Below are positions 1 to 6,144 of a stretch of DNA of 7,344 nt, in pieces. The stretch is from an uncultured Actinomycetes bacterium. GTDB taxonomy: Bacteria > Actinomycetota > Actinomycetes > Nanopelagicales > Nanopelagicaceae. The notes under the pieces were generated by a model. That model had not been told where the DNA came from. It ran no database searches and saw only the letters and a program-made list of their open reading frames with translations. The stretch spans positions 1 through 7,344 of the forward strand of contig CAITKS010000150.1 in the NCBI GenBank assembly GCA_903893085.1, written 5' to 3'. The first letter of the stretch is position 1. Every line of letters begins with the position of its first letter. The position numbers were made by a program, and so were the translations under genes.

Positions 1-586
1 CTTGGCACAAGTACGTGGTGCGCTAACTGATTCTCAAGTGCGCGATCTCTATAACGAGATGCTGGAACTGCCGGGCAAGATCGAACAAATTCTTGAGACA
101 GTAGAACCACTTCGTGCGCTGACTCGCAGCTTTGCAAAGTCCGAAACGGTGCTCTTCATCGGTCGAAACATTGGCTATCCAGTAGTCCTAGAAGGTGCGC
201 TTAAATTAAAGGAACTTGCCTACATCCACGCAGAAGGATTTGCAGGTGGCGAACTTAAGCACGGTTCAATCGCTTTGATCGATGAAGCAAAAGGAACGCC
301 TGTAATCGCGATCTTGCCATCCGGCAGCGATCATTCACTCGATGAAAAAATGCTGAGCAATATTCAAGAAGTTAAAGCGCGCGGTGCGCGAGTTATCGTT
401 ATTGCACACGAAGGTGCCGAAGTCGTTGGCGCCGAACACATTATTCGCATTCCAGCATGCTCCCCACTTTTCCAACCAATCTTGGCAACTGTTCCCTTAC
501 AAGTATTTGCATATGAAATGGCGATTGCTCGTGGCAACGATGTTGACCAGCCACGCAATCTAGCTAAATCTGTAACGGTCGAATAA
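1..586 (+). CDS. glmS: Glutamine-fructose-6-phosphate aminotransferase (isomerizing), C-terminal part
   Basis: This is the 3' end of GlmS, which makes glucosamine-6-phosphate from fructose-6-phosphate and glutamine in the cytoplasm, the first committed step toward UDP-GlcNAc and peptidoglycan. About 194 codons are present and the gene enters from the left edge. The TTG at position 2 is an internal Leu codon, not a start. The fragment covers the linker and second SIS (sugar isomerase) domain. Seen directly: the block GRNIGYP, EGALKLKELAYIHAE and GELKHG at fragment residues 54-88, and the family-typical tail DQPRNLAKSVTVE. By alignment to E. coli GlmS, fragment E71, H87 and K189 correspond to catalytic Glu488, His504 and Lys603, so the isomerase half looks intact. 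About 420 N-terminal residues (glutaminase and SIS1) lie outside the window. The stop is followed after 3 bases by the next gene, suggesting co-transcription. Identification is very secure. Confidence 0.97.
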   Translation, partial: LAQVRGALTDSQVRDLYNEMLELPGKIEQILETVEPLRALTRSFAKSETVLFIGRNIGYPVVLEGALKLKELAYIHAEGFAGGELKHGSIALIDEAKGTPVIAILPSGSDHSLDEKMLSNIQEVKARGARVIVIAHEGAEVVGAEHIIRIPACSPLFQPILATVPLQVFAYEMAIARGNDVDQPRNLAKSVTVE

Positions 587-589
587 AAG

Positions 590-1258
590 ATGACGGTAGT
601 TCTAGATACTCGACGTGCTCAGATGGTCAGAGCTTTCCGCTGGTCAGCGATTTTATTTACAGGTTTCCTTTTAATCACGCATCAAGTTTTAATAAATGGT
701 CCATTGATCGAGATTGATAAGTGGATACATCATATGGAGCGACCAGAGTTCCGTGGCGTCAGTGGATTTATCATCCGCCGCCTAGATGATTTAGGGCTGC
801 GCGGTGTTACAGCCACCGTGCTATTAGTTGCTGCGTTCTATATTGCGCGACGTTTTAAAACTTGGCGCCCATTAAATTTAGCGATCCTCTCTGTAATTTC
901 TCTTAACCTAGTAGTTGGTTTCTTTAAATTTTGGCTAGGCCGCACTAAGCCAAAAGTTGGATTTGATCTTCTTCATTTTGGCGGAATGTCTTATCCAAGT
1001 GGTCACGCATCTAACGCAATCTTGTCGTGGGGCGTTCTTGCATATTTGATTTATCGATATGCGCACGTTGATCGTTATCGCGGACGTTTGGCTAGCGCGG
1101 GTGTTGCTGCAATAAGTCTCACTGTGTGCACGGTTTCATTAATCCGAGATACTCACTGGTTCTCAGATTTATTAGGTGGACTCTTTATTGGCGCCGCCTT
1201 ATTGGTCTTAGTCATCGCAATTGATCGCTATTGGCCATCAAATAGCCAACTCTCATAG
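590..1258 (+). CDS. PAP2-family membrane phosphatase (possible polyprenyl/undecaprenyl diphosphate phosphatase)
   Basis: A 222-residue integral membrane protein of the PAP2 (type 2 phosphatidic acid phosphatase) superfamily, which removes phosphate from lipid phosphates or diphosphates. About six hydrophobic segments are visible (roughly 18-36, 73-86, 96-114, 141-157, 168-185, 194-212). Motif 1 is K113-x6-K120-P121, a Lys where the consensus KxxxxxxRP has Arg. Motif 2 is YPSGH at 135-139. Motif 3 is R186-DT-H189-WFS-D193, keeping the His and Asp but with Arg three rather than six residues before the His. The catalytic histidines H139 and H189 are therefore present. It starts 3 bases after glmS with no obvious Shine-Dalgarno sequence, so it may depend on read-through translation. 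Its place between glmS and acpS/alr suggests recycling of the undecaprenyl carrier for cell-wall synthesis, but that is inference from context. Phosphatidylglycerophosphate or another lipid phosphate is equally possible. Confidence 0.88.
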   Translation: MTVVLDTRRAQMVRAFRWSAILFTGFLLITHQVLINGPLIEIDKWIHHMERPEFRGVSGFIIRRLDDLGLRGVTATVLLVAAFYIARRFKTWRPLNLAILSVISLNLVVGFFKFWLGRTKPKVGFDLLHFGGMSYPSGHASNAILSWGVLAYLIYRYAHVDRYRGRLASAGVAAISLTVCTVSLIRDTHWFSDLLGGLFIGAALLVLVIAIDRYWPSNSQLS

Positions 1259-1278
1259 CGCCAATTACACTAAATCCC

Positions 1279-1620
1279 ATGATCGATGGAATCGGTATAG
1301 ATGTCGTTGATATCGCGCGCTTCGCCGAATCCCTTGAACGAACTCCATCGCTTCGCGAAAAATTATTTACAACTGCCGAAGCTTCAAAACCGATTCATTC
1401 ATTGGCTGCGCGCTTTGCCGCTAAAGAGGCGCTAGCGAAGGCGTTAAATGCAGGTCATGGACTTTCTTGGCACGAAGCTGAAGTAATAAACCACGAAAGC
1501 GGCAAACCGGATTTCTTATTCCGCGGTGAGATTGCCGAATTAATCGATGGAGCCAAAGTGCATTTAACTATTTCGCATGATGCTGGAATCGCATCGGCAA
1601 TGGTTGTGGTTGAGCGATGA
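1279..1620 (+). CDS. acpS: Holo-[acyl-carrier-protein] synthase
   Basis: A 113-residue AcpS-type 4'-phosphopantetheinyl transferase, which moves phosphopantetheine from CoA onto a serine of apo-ACP and so activates fatty-acid synthesis in the cytoplasm. The N-terminus [12 protein letters not shown] (residues 4-15) carries the Mg-binding Asp (D8). The second hallmark [11 protein letters not shown] (46-56) carries E50, the other metal ligand, and the CoA-contacting Lys. The C-terminal strand HLTISHD spans 95-101. Length is slightly under the usual 118-126 residues because the middle is short; no key motif is missing. The ATG puts the GIGID motif at its normal distance from the N-terminus, but no Shine-Dalgarno sequence is evident in the 20 bases after the preceding gene. 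The stop overlaps the alr start as ATGA, indicating translational coupling. In many actinobacteria an nnr gene sits between acpS and alr; here it does not. Confidence 0.96.
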   Translation: MIDGIGIDVVDIARFAESLERTPSLREKLFTTAEASKPIHSLAARFAAKEALAKALNAGHGLSWHEAEVINHESGKPDFLFRGEIAELIDGAKVHLTISHDAGIASAMVVVER

Positions 1621-2717
1621 CAAATCGTGCAGAAGCAGTTGTTGATCTTTCAGCGATCAAATCCAACGTTGCAACGCTTAAGGCAAAAGCTGGGGTTGAT
1701 TTACTAGCCGTAGTTAAAGCAGATGCCTATGGTCATGGACTTGTTCCGGTTGCGAAAGCGGCACTTGAAGGTGGCGCTAATTGGTTAGGTGTTGCACTAC
1801 TTGAAGAAGCAATTGCACTTCGCGCCGCCGGGATAACGGCGCCGATTTTGGCTTGGTTGGTTCCACCTGGTTCTGATTTTCAGAGCGCCGTAGATAACGA
1901 TATTGATATTTCAGTTGCGTCAATTAAAGCACTCGATGAAGTAAGCGCGGTCAAAGGTACAAAGCGCCCACGTATTCATTTAGAAGTTGATACGGGTATG
2001 ACTCGTGGTGGATTTTTGGATGAATGGAACAAAATTGATGCCCTGCATCTAAATGGCGTAGAAATTGTTGGAATCTTCTCGCACTTTGCTCGCGCGGATG
2101 AGCCAGGTCAGCCGCAAAACTTAAGTCAACTAAATCGCTTCAAGAAGATGGTCGCATCCCTTGAATCATTTGGTTACACAAATTTAATTCGTCATCTTTC
2201 AAATTCCGCGGCCACCCTTGTTGATCATGCATCTGCCTTTGACATGGTTCGTACCGGAATTGCAATGTATGGCCTGACACCGGATCTAGAAAATATGGGT
2301 TCTTCTAATTCACTTGGATTAAAACCAGCGATGACGCTGCGCGCAAAATTGCATTTGGTAAAAGAAGTTCCAGCAGGTTCGCCTGTGGGTTATGGCGCAA
2401 CTGAAAAAACAAAGTCCGATACAAAACTTGGTGTTGTAGCCATGGGTTATGCCGATGGAATTCCTCGTATCGCAAAGAGCGCAGGAGTCACATTCAACGG
2501 CCAGAAAGCGCCAATTATCGGGCGTGTATCTATGGATCAATTTGTTGTTGATTTAGGTGCGCAATCATCTGCTCAATCAGGAGATTGGGTAACTGTTTTT
2601 AGTACTGGCACTAAGGGTGACTACACAGCAGATGATTGGGGTGGCGCATCTGGCTCTATTAATTATGAGATTGTCACCCGAATCGGGCCACGTGTGCCTA
2701 GAATTTACGAACTATGA
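1617..2717 (+). CDS. alr: Alanine racemase
   Basis: A 366-residue fold-type III PLP enzyme that interconverts L- and D-alanine in the cytoplasm, supplying D-Ala for peptidoglycan stems. The N-terminal TIM barrel contains [11 protein letters not shown] (31-41), with K34 forming the PLP Schiff base. [10 protein letters not shown] (123-132) matches the carboxylate-contacting Arg region (R130), and [11 protein letters not shown] (210-220) holds the Arg (R212) expected near the PLP ring nitrogen. In the C-terminal beta domain VGYGA (257-261) holds the second catalytic base Y259, and GRVSMDQ (302-308) holds the substrate-entry Met-Asp pair. Length is normal (about 360-380). The ATG overlaps the acpS stop by 4 bases, and the stop overlaps the livG start by 4 bases, so alr is translationally tied to genes on both sides. 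All catalytic residues are visible; the identification is secure. Confidence 0.97.
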   Translation: MTNRAEAVVDLSAIKSNVATLKAKAGVDLLAVVKADAYGHGLVPVAKAALEGGANWLGVALLEEAIALRAAGITAPILAWLVPPGSDFQSAVDNDIDISVASIKALDEVSAVKGTKRPRIHLEVDTGMTRGGFLDEWNKIDALHLNGVEIVGIFSHFARADEPGQPQNLSQLNRFKKMVASLESFGYTNLIRHLSNSAATLVDHASAFDMVRTGIAMYGLTPDLENMGSSNSLGLKPAMTLRAKLHLVKEVPAGSPVGYGATEKTKSDTKLGVVAMGYADGIPRIAKSAGVTFNGQKAPIIGRVSMDQFVVDLGAQSSAQSGDWVTVFSTGTKGDYTADDWGGASGSINYEIVTRIGPRVPRIYEL

Positions 2718-3475
2718 GCGCCGCGGTGTTGCACGCAAAGGGAGTAAGCATCTCCTTTGGAGGTCTGAAGGCTCTTCATGATGTGCATCTAGAACTTCGC
2801 CCCAATGAAGTTGTTGGTGTAATCGGACCAAACGGTGCTGGCAAGACAACTCTATTCAATGCCATTTGCGGATTAGTAACTCCAGATTCTGGAACATTCG
2901 AATTTGGTGGCAAAGAACGTGGTTGGCCAAGTACTGTCGAGCTAGTTGATCTAGGAATCTCGCGCACGCTGCAAGGTGTTGGATTATTTCCAGAGCTAAC
3001 AGTTTTAGAAAATGTCATGATCGGTGCACAGAAGTTAGCAAAGACAGGTTTGATCTCTGCAGCACTTGGCAGCAATAAGCGCGATGAAGAAGTCTTGCGC
3101 GATAAAGCGATGCGCGCCCTAGATCGTGTGTATGCAGGAACGTTGGCAAATCGTCGCGCTGACACCTTGGCTTATCCAGATACTAAACGTGTAGCCATTG
3201 CGCGCGCACTTGTCTCGGAACCAAAAATATTGATGTTAGATGAACCCGCTGGTGGATTAGGTCCGCAAGATATCGAATGGATGAATAACTTAATTCGTAA
3301 CTTAACCGCAACTATGTCGATCTTAATTGTGGAGCACCATATGGATGTGGTCATGAGCGTTTGTGATCGCCTTTACGTTTTAAACTTTGGCGAAGTCATC
3401 GCAAGCGGAGAAGCTGAAAAGGTTCGACGTGACCCGGCAGTGATCGCGGCATACCTCGGAACCGGTGTCGCCTAA
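2714..3475 (+). CDS. livG: Branched-chain amino acid-type ABC transporter, ATP-binding protein LivG
   Basis: A 253-residue ATPase subunit of a HAAT/LIV-type importer that energises uptake on the cytoplasmic face together with LivF. Walker A is GPNGAGKTT at 38-46, the Q-loop is RTLQ with Q87, Walker B is ILMLDE at 172-177 and the switch His is in VEHHMD (H208). The C-terminal tail ending in AAYLG is LivG-like. The ABC signature, normally LSxGQ and LAYGDQ in E. coli LivG, reads LAYPDT at 152-157: Pro replaces the central Gly and Thr the Gln, while the following KRVAIARALV is ordinary. This predicts a weakened ATP site, discussed as a finding. The ATG overlaps the alr stop as ATGA, and the stop overlaps livF by one base (TAATG). 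The Liv name reflects family; the actual substrate may be another amino acid, amide or urea. Confidence 0.94.
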   Translation: MSAAVLHAKGVSISFGGLKALHDVHLELRPNEVVGVIGPNGAGKTTLFNAICGLVTPDSGTFEFGGKERGWPSTVELVDLGISRTLQGVGLFPELTVLENVMIGAQKLAKTGLISAALGSNKRDEEVLRDKAMRALDRVYAGTLANRRADTLAYPDTKRVAIARALVSEPKILMLDEPAGGLGPQDIEWMNNLIRNLTATMSILIVEHHMDVVMSVCDRLYVLNFGEVIASGEAEKVRRDPAVIAAYLGTGVA

Positions 3476-4182
3476 TGTTAAAGATTGAGAATTTAACTGT
3501 TGATCATGGTGCAATTCGCGCGCTGCACGGTGTGAGCTTTAGCGTTGATCAAGGACAACTTGCTGCAGTAATTGGTGCCAATGGCGCTGGAAAAACTACT
3601 TTGTTACGTACTTTATCTGGGCTAAATAAAGCCAGTGAAGGTCAAGCACATTGGGGCGATCACAATATTTTGCATTCCAAGCCAGAAAAGTTAGTTCGAC
3701 ATGGCATCTCACATGTCTCCGAAGGCAAATCAGTTATTCCCGAATTAACCGTCTCTGAGAATTTAGAACTTGGTTCGCTATGGAGACGTAATCGAAAAGA
3801 ATCTGCACAATCCAAAAAAGAAGTACTCGAACTTTTTCCTAGGCTAGGTGAACGACTTTCCCAACGCGCTGATACTTTATCTGGCGGGGAAAGACAGATG
3901 CTGGCGATTGGTCGCTCGATTATGTCGAAACCAAATCTACTTTTGCTAGATGAGCCATCACTTGGTTTGGCCCCACTTGTTATTGAACAGATTTTTCAGG
4001 CGATTCGCGATCTAACAACTGCCAAGGGGCTGACCGTTGTTTTGGTTGAACAAAATGCTATGGGCGCGCTAAAGATTGCAGATATCGGAATCGTGTTAAA
4101 TCTTGGATCAATTGCAGCCACCGGTAGCGCCGCTGTACTTAAAGACGACCCAGCAGTGCGCGCTGCTTACTTGGGGTTCTGA
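3475..4182 (+). CDS. livF: Branched-chain amino acid-type ABC transporter, ATP-binding protein LivF
   Basis: A 235-residue partner ATPase to LivG. Walker A is GANGAGKTT at 34-42, the signature LSGGE at 135-139 is intact, Walker B with the catalytic Glu is LLLLDE at 155-160, and the tail ends AAYLGF like E. coli LivF. As usual for this subfamily, the Q-loop position carries Glu in VSEGK (E83), and the switch His is replaced by Gln in VEQNA (Q193). In the LivG/LivF dimer each ATP site pairs Walker A of one chain with the signature of the other, so LivF supplies the good signature to LivG's site. The start codon shares one base with the livG stop, giving tight coupling and probably 1:1 synthesis. 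The stop is 2 bases before livH. No anomalies in length or codon use were noticed. Confidence 0.95.
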   Translation: MLKIENLTVDHGAIRALHGVSFSVDQGQLAAVIGANGAGKTTLLRTLSGLNKASEGQAHWGDHNILHSKPEKLVRHGISHVSEGKSVIPELTVSENLELGSLWRRNRKESAQSKKEVLELFPRLGERLSQRADTLSGGERQMLAIGRSIMSKPNLLLLDEPSLGLAPLVIEQIFQAIRDLTTAKGLTVVLVEQNAMGALKIADIGIVLNLGSIAATGSAAVLKDDPAVRAAYLGF

Positions 4183-4184
4183 TT

Positions 4185-5093
4185 ATGTTTGAATTTTTTA
4201 ATACGCTGCTAATCGGTATAACTGCCGGTTCAATTTATTCGCTGATGGCGATTTCAATTGTTTTAGTTTGGCGCAGCACGCGAGTGGTTAACTTCGCAGC
4301 TGGTGGTTTAGCGCTGGCATCATCATTTGTGGGTGCAGCGATACTCGAGAAGACTGGTTCTTTTTGGATTGCTCTGCCAATTGCAATGCTGGCAGGTGCA
4401 GCATTTTCCGCTTTCATTGAATACTTCTTTTTACGCCCATTGCTTAAGCGATCAGGCGATAAAGGCGCAGAAATTTTCTTGCCGATCATCGCCACTTTAG
4501 GTCTGCTTGGGATCATAAAGACAATTCTTAACTTCATCTATGGTGAACGCGTTGGATCTTTACCGCCACCGCTTTCGGATAAAGGGTTTATCGTCTCGGG
4601 AGAAAGCATCGCCTTATCTCCCATGCGCATACTTATTCTGGGAATAGTCCTTTTATTGATGATTTCCCTAACTCTAATTTTCCAACGCACCAACCTTGGT
4701 TTATCACTACGAGCTTCTTCATTTGCACCAGAGATTTCTCGGTTAGCAGGTATCCGCGTTGATTTAATTCGCACAGTTGGATGGGCCATTTCAGGTGCTG
4801 CAGGTGCGACTGCTGGAATATTGCAGACCACAAATGGCTCTGGCTCAGTTTCACCTGAATCATTTGAATTTAGTTTGCTACTCGTATTCGGTTTCGTTGC
4901 TGCAGTAATCGGTGGAATCGAAAGCCTGGTTGGCGCAGTACTCGGCGGTCTTACGCTAGGAATTATTCTGGCTTTCATTTTGATGTATGTCGGTGGATCA
5001 CTTGTCTTCTTCGCGGCATTCTTAATCTTGATTTTGGTTTTGCTCTTGCGACCACACGGAATTATCGGAGCGAAAGGTGGCCGTCGTGCATAA
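4185..5093 (+). CDS. livH: Branched-chain amino acid-type ABC transporter, permease LivH
   Basis: A 302-residue inner-membrane permease that forms half of the translocation channel with LivM. The N-terminus GITAGSIYSLMAISIVLVWR leads into STRVVNFAAG (31-40), corresponding to the LivH-family TTRVLNFAQG element. About eight hydrophobic segments are visible (roughly 5-28, 36-54, 60-83, 97-118, 147-166, 195-214, 228-262, 266-289). The cytoplasmic EAA-like coupling loop, which contacts the ATPases, is RASSFAPEISRLAGIRVD at 176-193. A later GGIESLVGAVLGG (243-255) and the tail LLRPHGIIG (287-295) are also family hallmarks. The ATG lies 2 bases after livF and the 3' end overlaps livM. Length is normal for LivH (about 290-310). 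Codon use is the AT-leaning type seen in most of the window. Confidence 0.94.
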   Translation: MFEFFNTLLIGITAGSIYSLMAISIVLVWRSTRVVNFAAGGLALASSFVGAAILEKTGSFWIALPIAMLAGAAFSAFIEYFFLRPLLKRSGDKGAEIFLPIIATLGLLGIIKTILNFIYGERVGSLPPPLSDKGFIVSGESIALSPMRILILGIVLLLMISLTLIFQRTNLGLSLRASSFAPEISRLAGIRVDLIRTVGWAISGAAGATAGILQTTNGSGSVSPESFEFSLLLVFGFVAAVIGGIESLVGAVLGGLTLGIILAFILMYVGGSLVFFAAFLILILVLLLRPHGIIGAKGGRRA

Positions 5094-6066
5094 ACTCCAC
5101 GTAACCAACAAACATCGCTTCTTCGGATTCGTTCTTATTGGCTTAGCGGTTTACATTCTTAGCAACGTAGTTGACGAATGGAAAGCATTTCAAGGTGCAA
5201 CGATTGCTGTCTATGCAGTTGCAATCGCTTCAGTTATTTTATTAACTGGTTATTCAGGCCAGATTTCACTTGGACATGGTGCGCTATTGGCAATTGGCGC
5301 ATACACCGCAGCGCTAACTCAGATTTATCTGCAGCTACCAGTTTGGTTATGTTTTGTCGCCGCAGTTATTGTGACATCTCTATTCGGAGCACTACTTGGT
5401 TCCGCTGCCGCGCGATTATCTGGGCCGTACTTAGCAGGAACGACTTTGGCACTTGCAGTTGGTTTGCCATCGATTGCAAACCAATTCTCATTCTTGGGCG
5501 GCGAACAAGGAATTTCATTTGATGCTGGATGGCCACCACTTTCATTCGGTGAGGAATTCACGCAGTACAAATGGTTCTTCTGGATTACATCCCTTGCAGC
5601 GCTAATAATTATCTGGTGGATCCAAAATGTGTTGCGCTCTCGTTATGGCCGCACTTGGCGCGCAGTTAAGACCAACGAGGTCGCCGCCGAATTGGCCGGA
5701 ATCCACGTGGGCCGCTCCAAAGTCCTGGCCTTTACCGTCAGCGCCGGCATCGCCGGCATGGCCGGAGCCCTGCTGGCCACGACCATAAATAACGTCTCTC
5801 CGAGCGCTTTCCCGCTTGCGCTCTCCTTTGCCATCGCCACCGGAGCCGTCCTATCTGGCGTAAACACCCTCGGAGGCGTCATGATTGGGGCAGTAGCTCT
5901 GGTTGCGATCCCCGAAATCGCCTCATTGGTCTCAGACCGATGGAGCGAGTCGGAGTCCGTGGCCACGTTATTGCCTGACTTCATCGTCAGCGCACTCTTA
6001 ATATTGACGGTCTTTTTGGCGCCGAAAGGTCCGATCGAGAAGTTTCGGTCGCGTCACGTTAAGTAA
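5077..6066 (+). CDS. livM: Branched-chain amino acid-type ABC transporter, permease LivM
   Basis: A 329-residue membrane permease pairing with LivH. SGQISLGHGALLAIGAY at 60-76 is the LivM hallmark, followed by LSGPYLAGTTLALAVG (114-129). The EAA-like ATPase-contact loop is AVKTNEVAAELAGIHVGRSK (196-215), then GAVLSGVNTLGGVMIGA (256-272) and the short tail APKGPIEKF (315-323). The start is uncertain: GTG at 5077 has GGAG six bases upstream, while GTG at 5086 has AAAGGTGG five bases upstream, so the protein is 329 or 326 residues and overlaps livH by 17 or 8 bases. A striking oddity is composition. From about codon 199 to the stop the third positions become GC-rich: 54 of 70 codons in 5671-5880 and 41 of 61 in 5881-6063, against 33 of 70 in 5461-5670. 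The frame and family motifs continue unbroken across the change. Confidence 0.93.
   Translation: MAVVHKLHVTNKHRFFGFVLIGLAVYILSNVVDEWKAFQGATIAVYAVAIASVILLTGYSGQISLGHGALLAIGAYTAALTQIYLQLPVWLCFVAAVIVTSLFGALLGSAAARLSGPYLAGTTLALAVGLPSIANQFSFLGGEQGISFDAGWPPLSFGEEFTQYKWFFWITSLAALIIIWWIQNVLRSRYGRTWRAVKTNEVAAELAGIHVGRSKVLAFTVSAGIAGMAGALLATTINNVSPSAFPLALSFAIATGAVLSGVNTLGGVMIGAVALVAIPEIASLVSDRWSESESVATLLPDFIVSALLILTVFLAPKGPIEKFRSRHVK
5671..6063 (+). other. GC-rich compositional patch within livM
   Basis: Hand counts per 60-base line give about 43-48% GC for 5461-5640, then 63, 67, 63 and 63% for the four lines 5641-5880, then 55, 57 and 52% to 6060. Of 14 Ala codons in 5671-5880, 12 are GCC, whereas upstream livM prefers GCA. 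The left edge is abrupt, within a few codons of 5671, and the right side tapers toward the end of the gene. The protein remains a normal LivM throughout. This is a compositional observation, not a gene; a homologous-recombination tract from a higher-GC relative or a join between two strains' sequences in an assembly are the leading explanations. Confidence 0.7.
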
Positions 6067-6087
6067 GAGTTAACCTGCTCGTAAGAT
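6059..6087 (+). promoter_or_regulatory. Weak candidate promoter for the binding-protein gene
   Basis: TAAGAT at 6082-6087 fits the actinobacterial TAnnnT -10 pattern, with four of six matches to TATAAT. Seventeen bases upstream is TTAAGT (6059-6064), only three of six matches to TTGACA. Transcription would begin around 6094, giving a leader of about 50 bases. The 78-base gap here is the only intergenic space over 20 bases in the window, so it is the logical place for an internal promoter, but the motif itself is weak. Confidence 0.22.
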
Positions 6088-6093
6088 AACTCT
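6066..6093. repeat. Inverted repeat between livM and the binding-protein gene
   Basis: AGAGTTA at 6066-6072 is matched by its exact reverse complement TAACTCT at 6087-6093, with a 14-base spacer. The left arm begins on the last base of the livM stop codon. As RNA it would make a 7-bp, AT-rich stem without a following U-run, so it is a poor intrinsic terminator. As DNA the two half-sites have centres 21 bp apart, about two helical turns, which would suit a dimeric regulator. A hexamer TAAGAT (6082-6087), a loose TAnnnT -10 match, overlaps the right arm. Function is unproven. Confidence 0.4.
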
Positions 6094-6132
6094 CACGAAG
6101 CACAACAGTTCTACCCCGCAATACCCCTCGAT

Positions 6133-6139
6133 GGAAGGA
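6133..6139 (+). promoter_or_regulatory. Ribosome binding site of the binding-protein gene
   Basis: GGAAGGA at 6133-6139, containing AAGGA, ends five bases before the ATG at 6145. It is the cleanest Shine-Dalgarno sequence in the window and fixes the start of the binding-protein gene, in contrast to the upstream genes, most of which start by overlap with weak or no site. Confidence 0.75.
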
Positions 6140-6144
6140 AAAAT

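Noticed and set aside
2..4. TTG as the start of a short SIS-domain protein
   Set aside because: The sequence enters mid-gene in good GlmS homology, and GlmS needs its upstream domains; the TTG is an internal Leu codon at the window edge.
2776..3165. Open frame of 129 codons on the - strand opposite livG
   Set aside because: The + strand here encodes the conserved LivG Walker A and Q-loop; the reverse translation shows no domain and no ribosome binding site was noticed.
3721..4056. Loss of the Q-loop Gln and switch His in LivF
   Set aside because: E. coli LivF also has VPEG and VEQN at these places, so on its own this is normal for the subfamily; it matters only in combination with the LivG signature change.
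5742..5759. Tandem exact 9-mer CGCCGGCAT, two copies
   Set aside because: It encodes the AGIAGMAG stretch of a small-residue membrane helix common in LivM; two copies are explained by the protein sequence and GCC/GGC codon preference.
5643..5984. Open frame of 113 codons on the - strand
   Set aside because: It lies opposite the GC-rich, GCC-heavy part of livM, where reverse-strand stops are rare; the product is Ala/Thr/Pro-rich low-complexity sequence with no recognisable domain.
6066..6093. Intrinsic terminator after livM
   Set aside because: The stem is only 7 bp with few G-C pairs, the loop is 14 bases, and no T-run follows; it is kept only as an inverted repeat.
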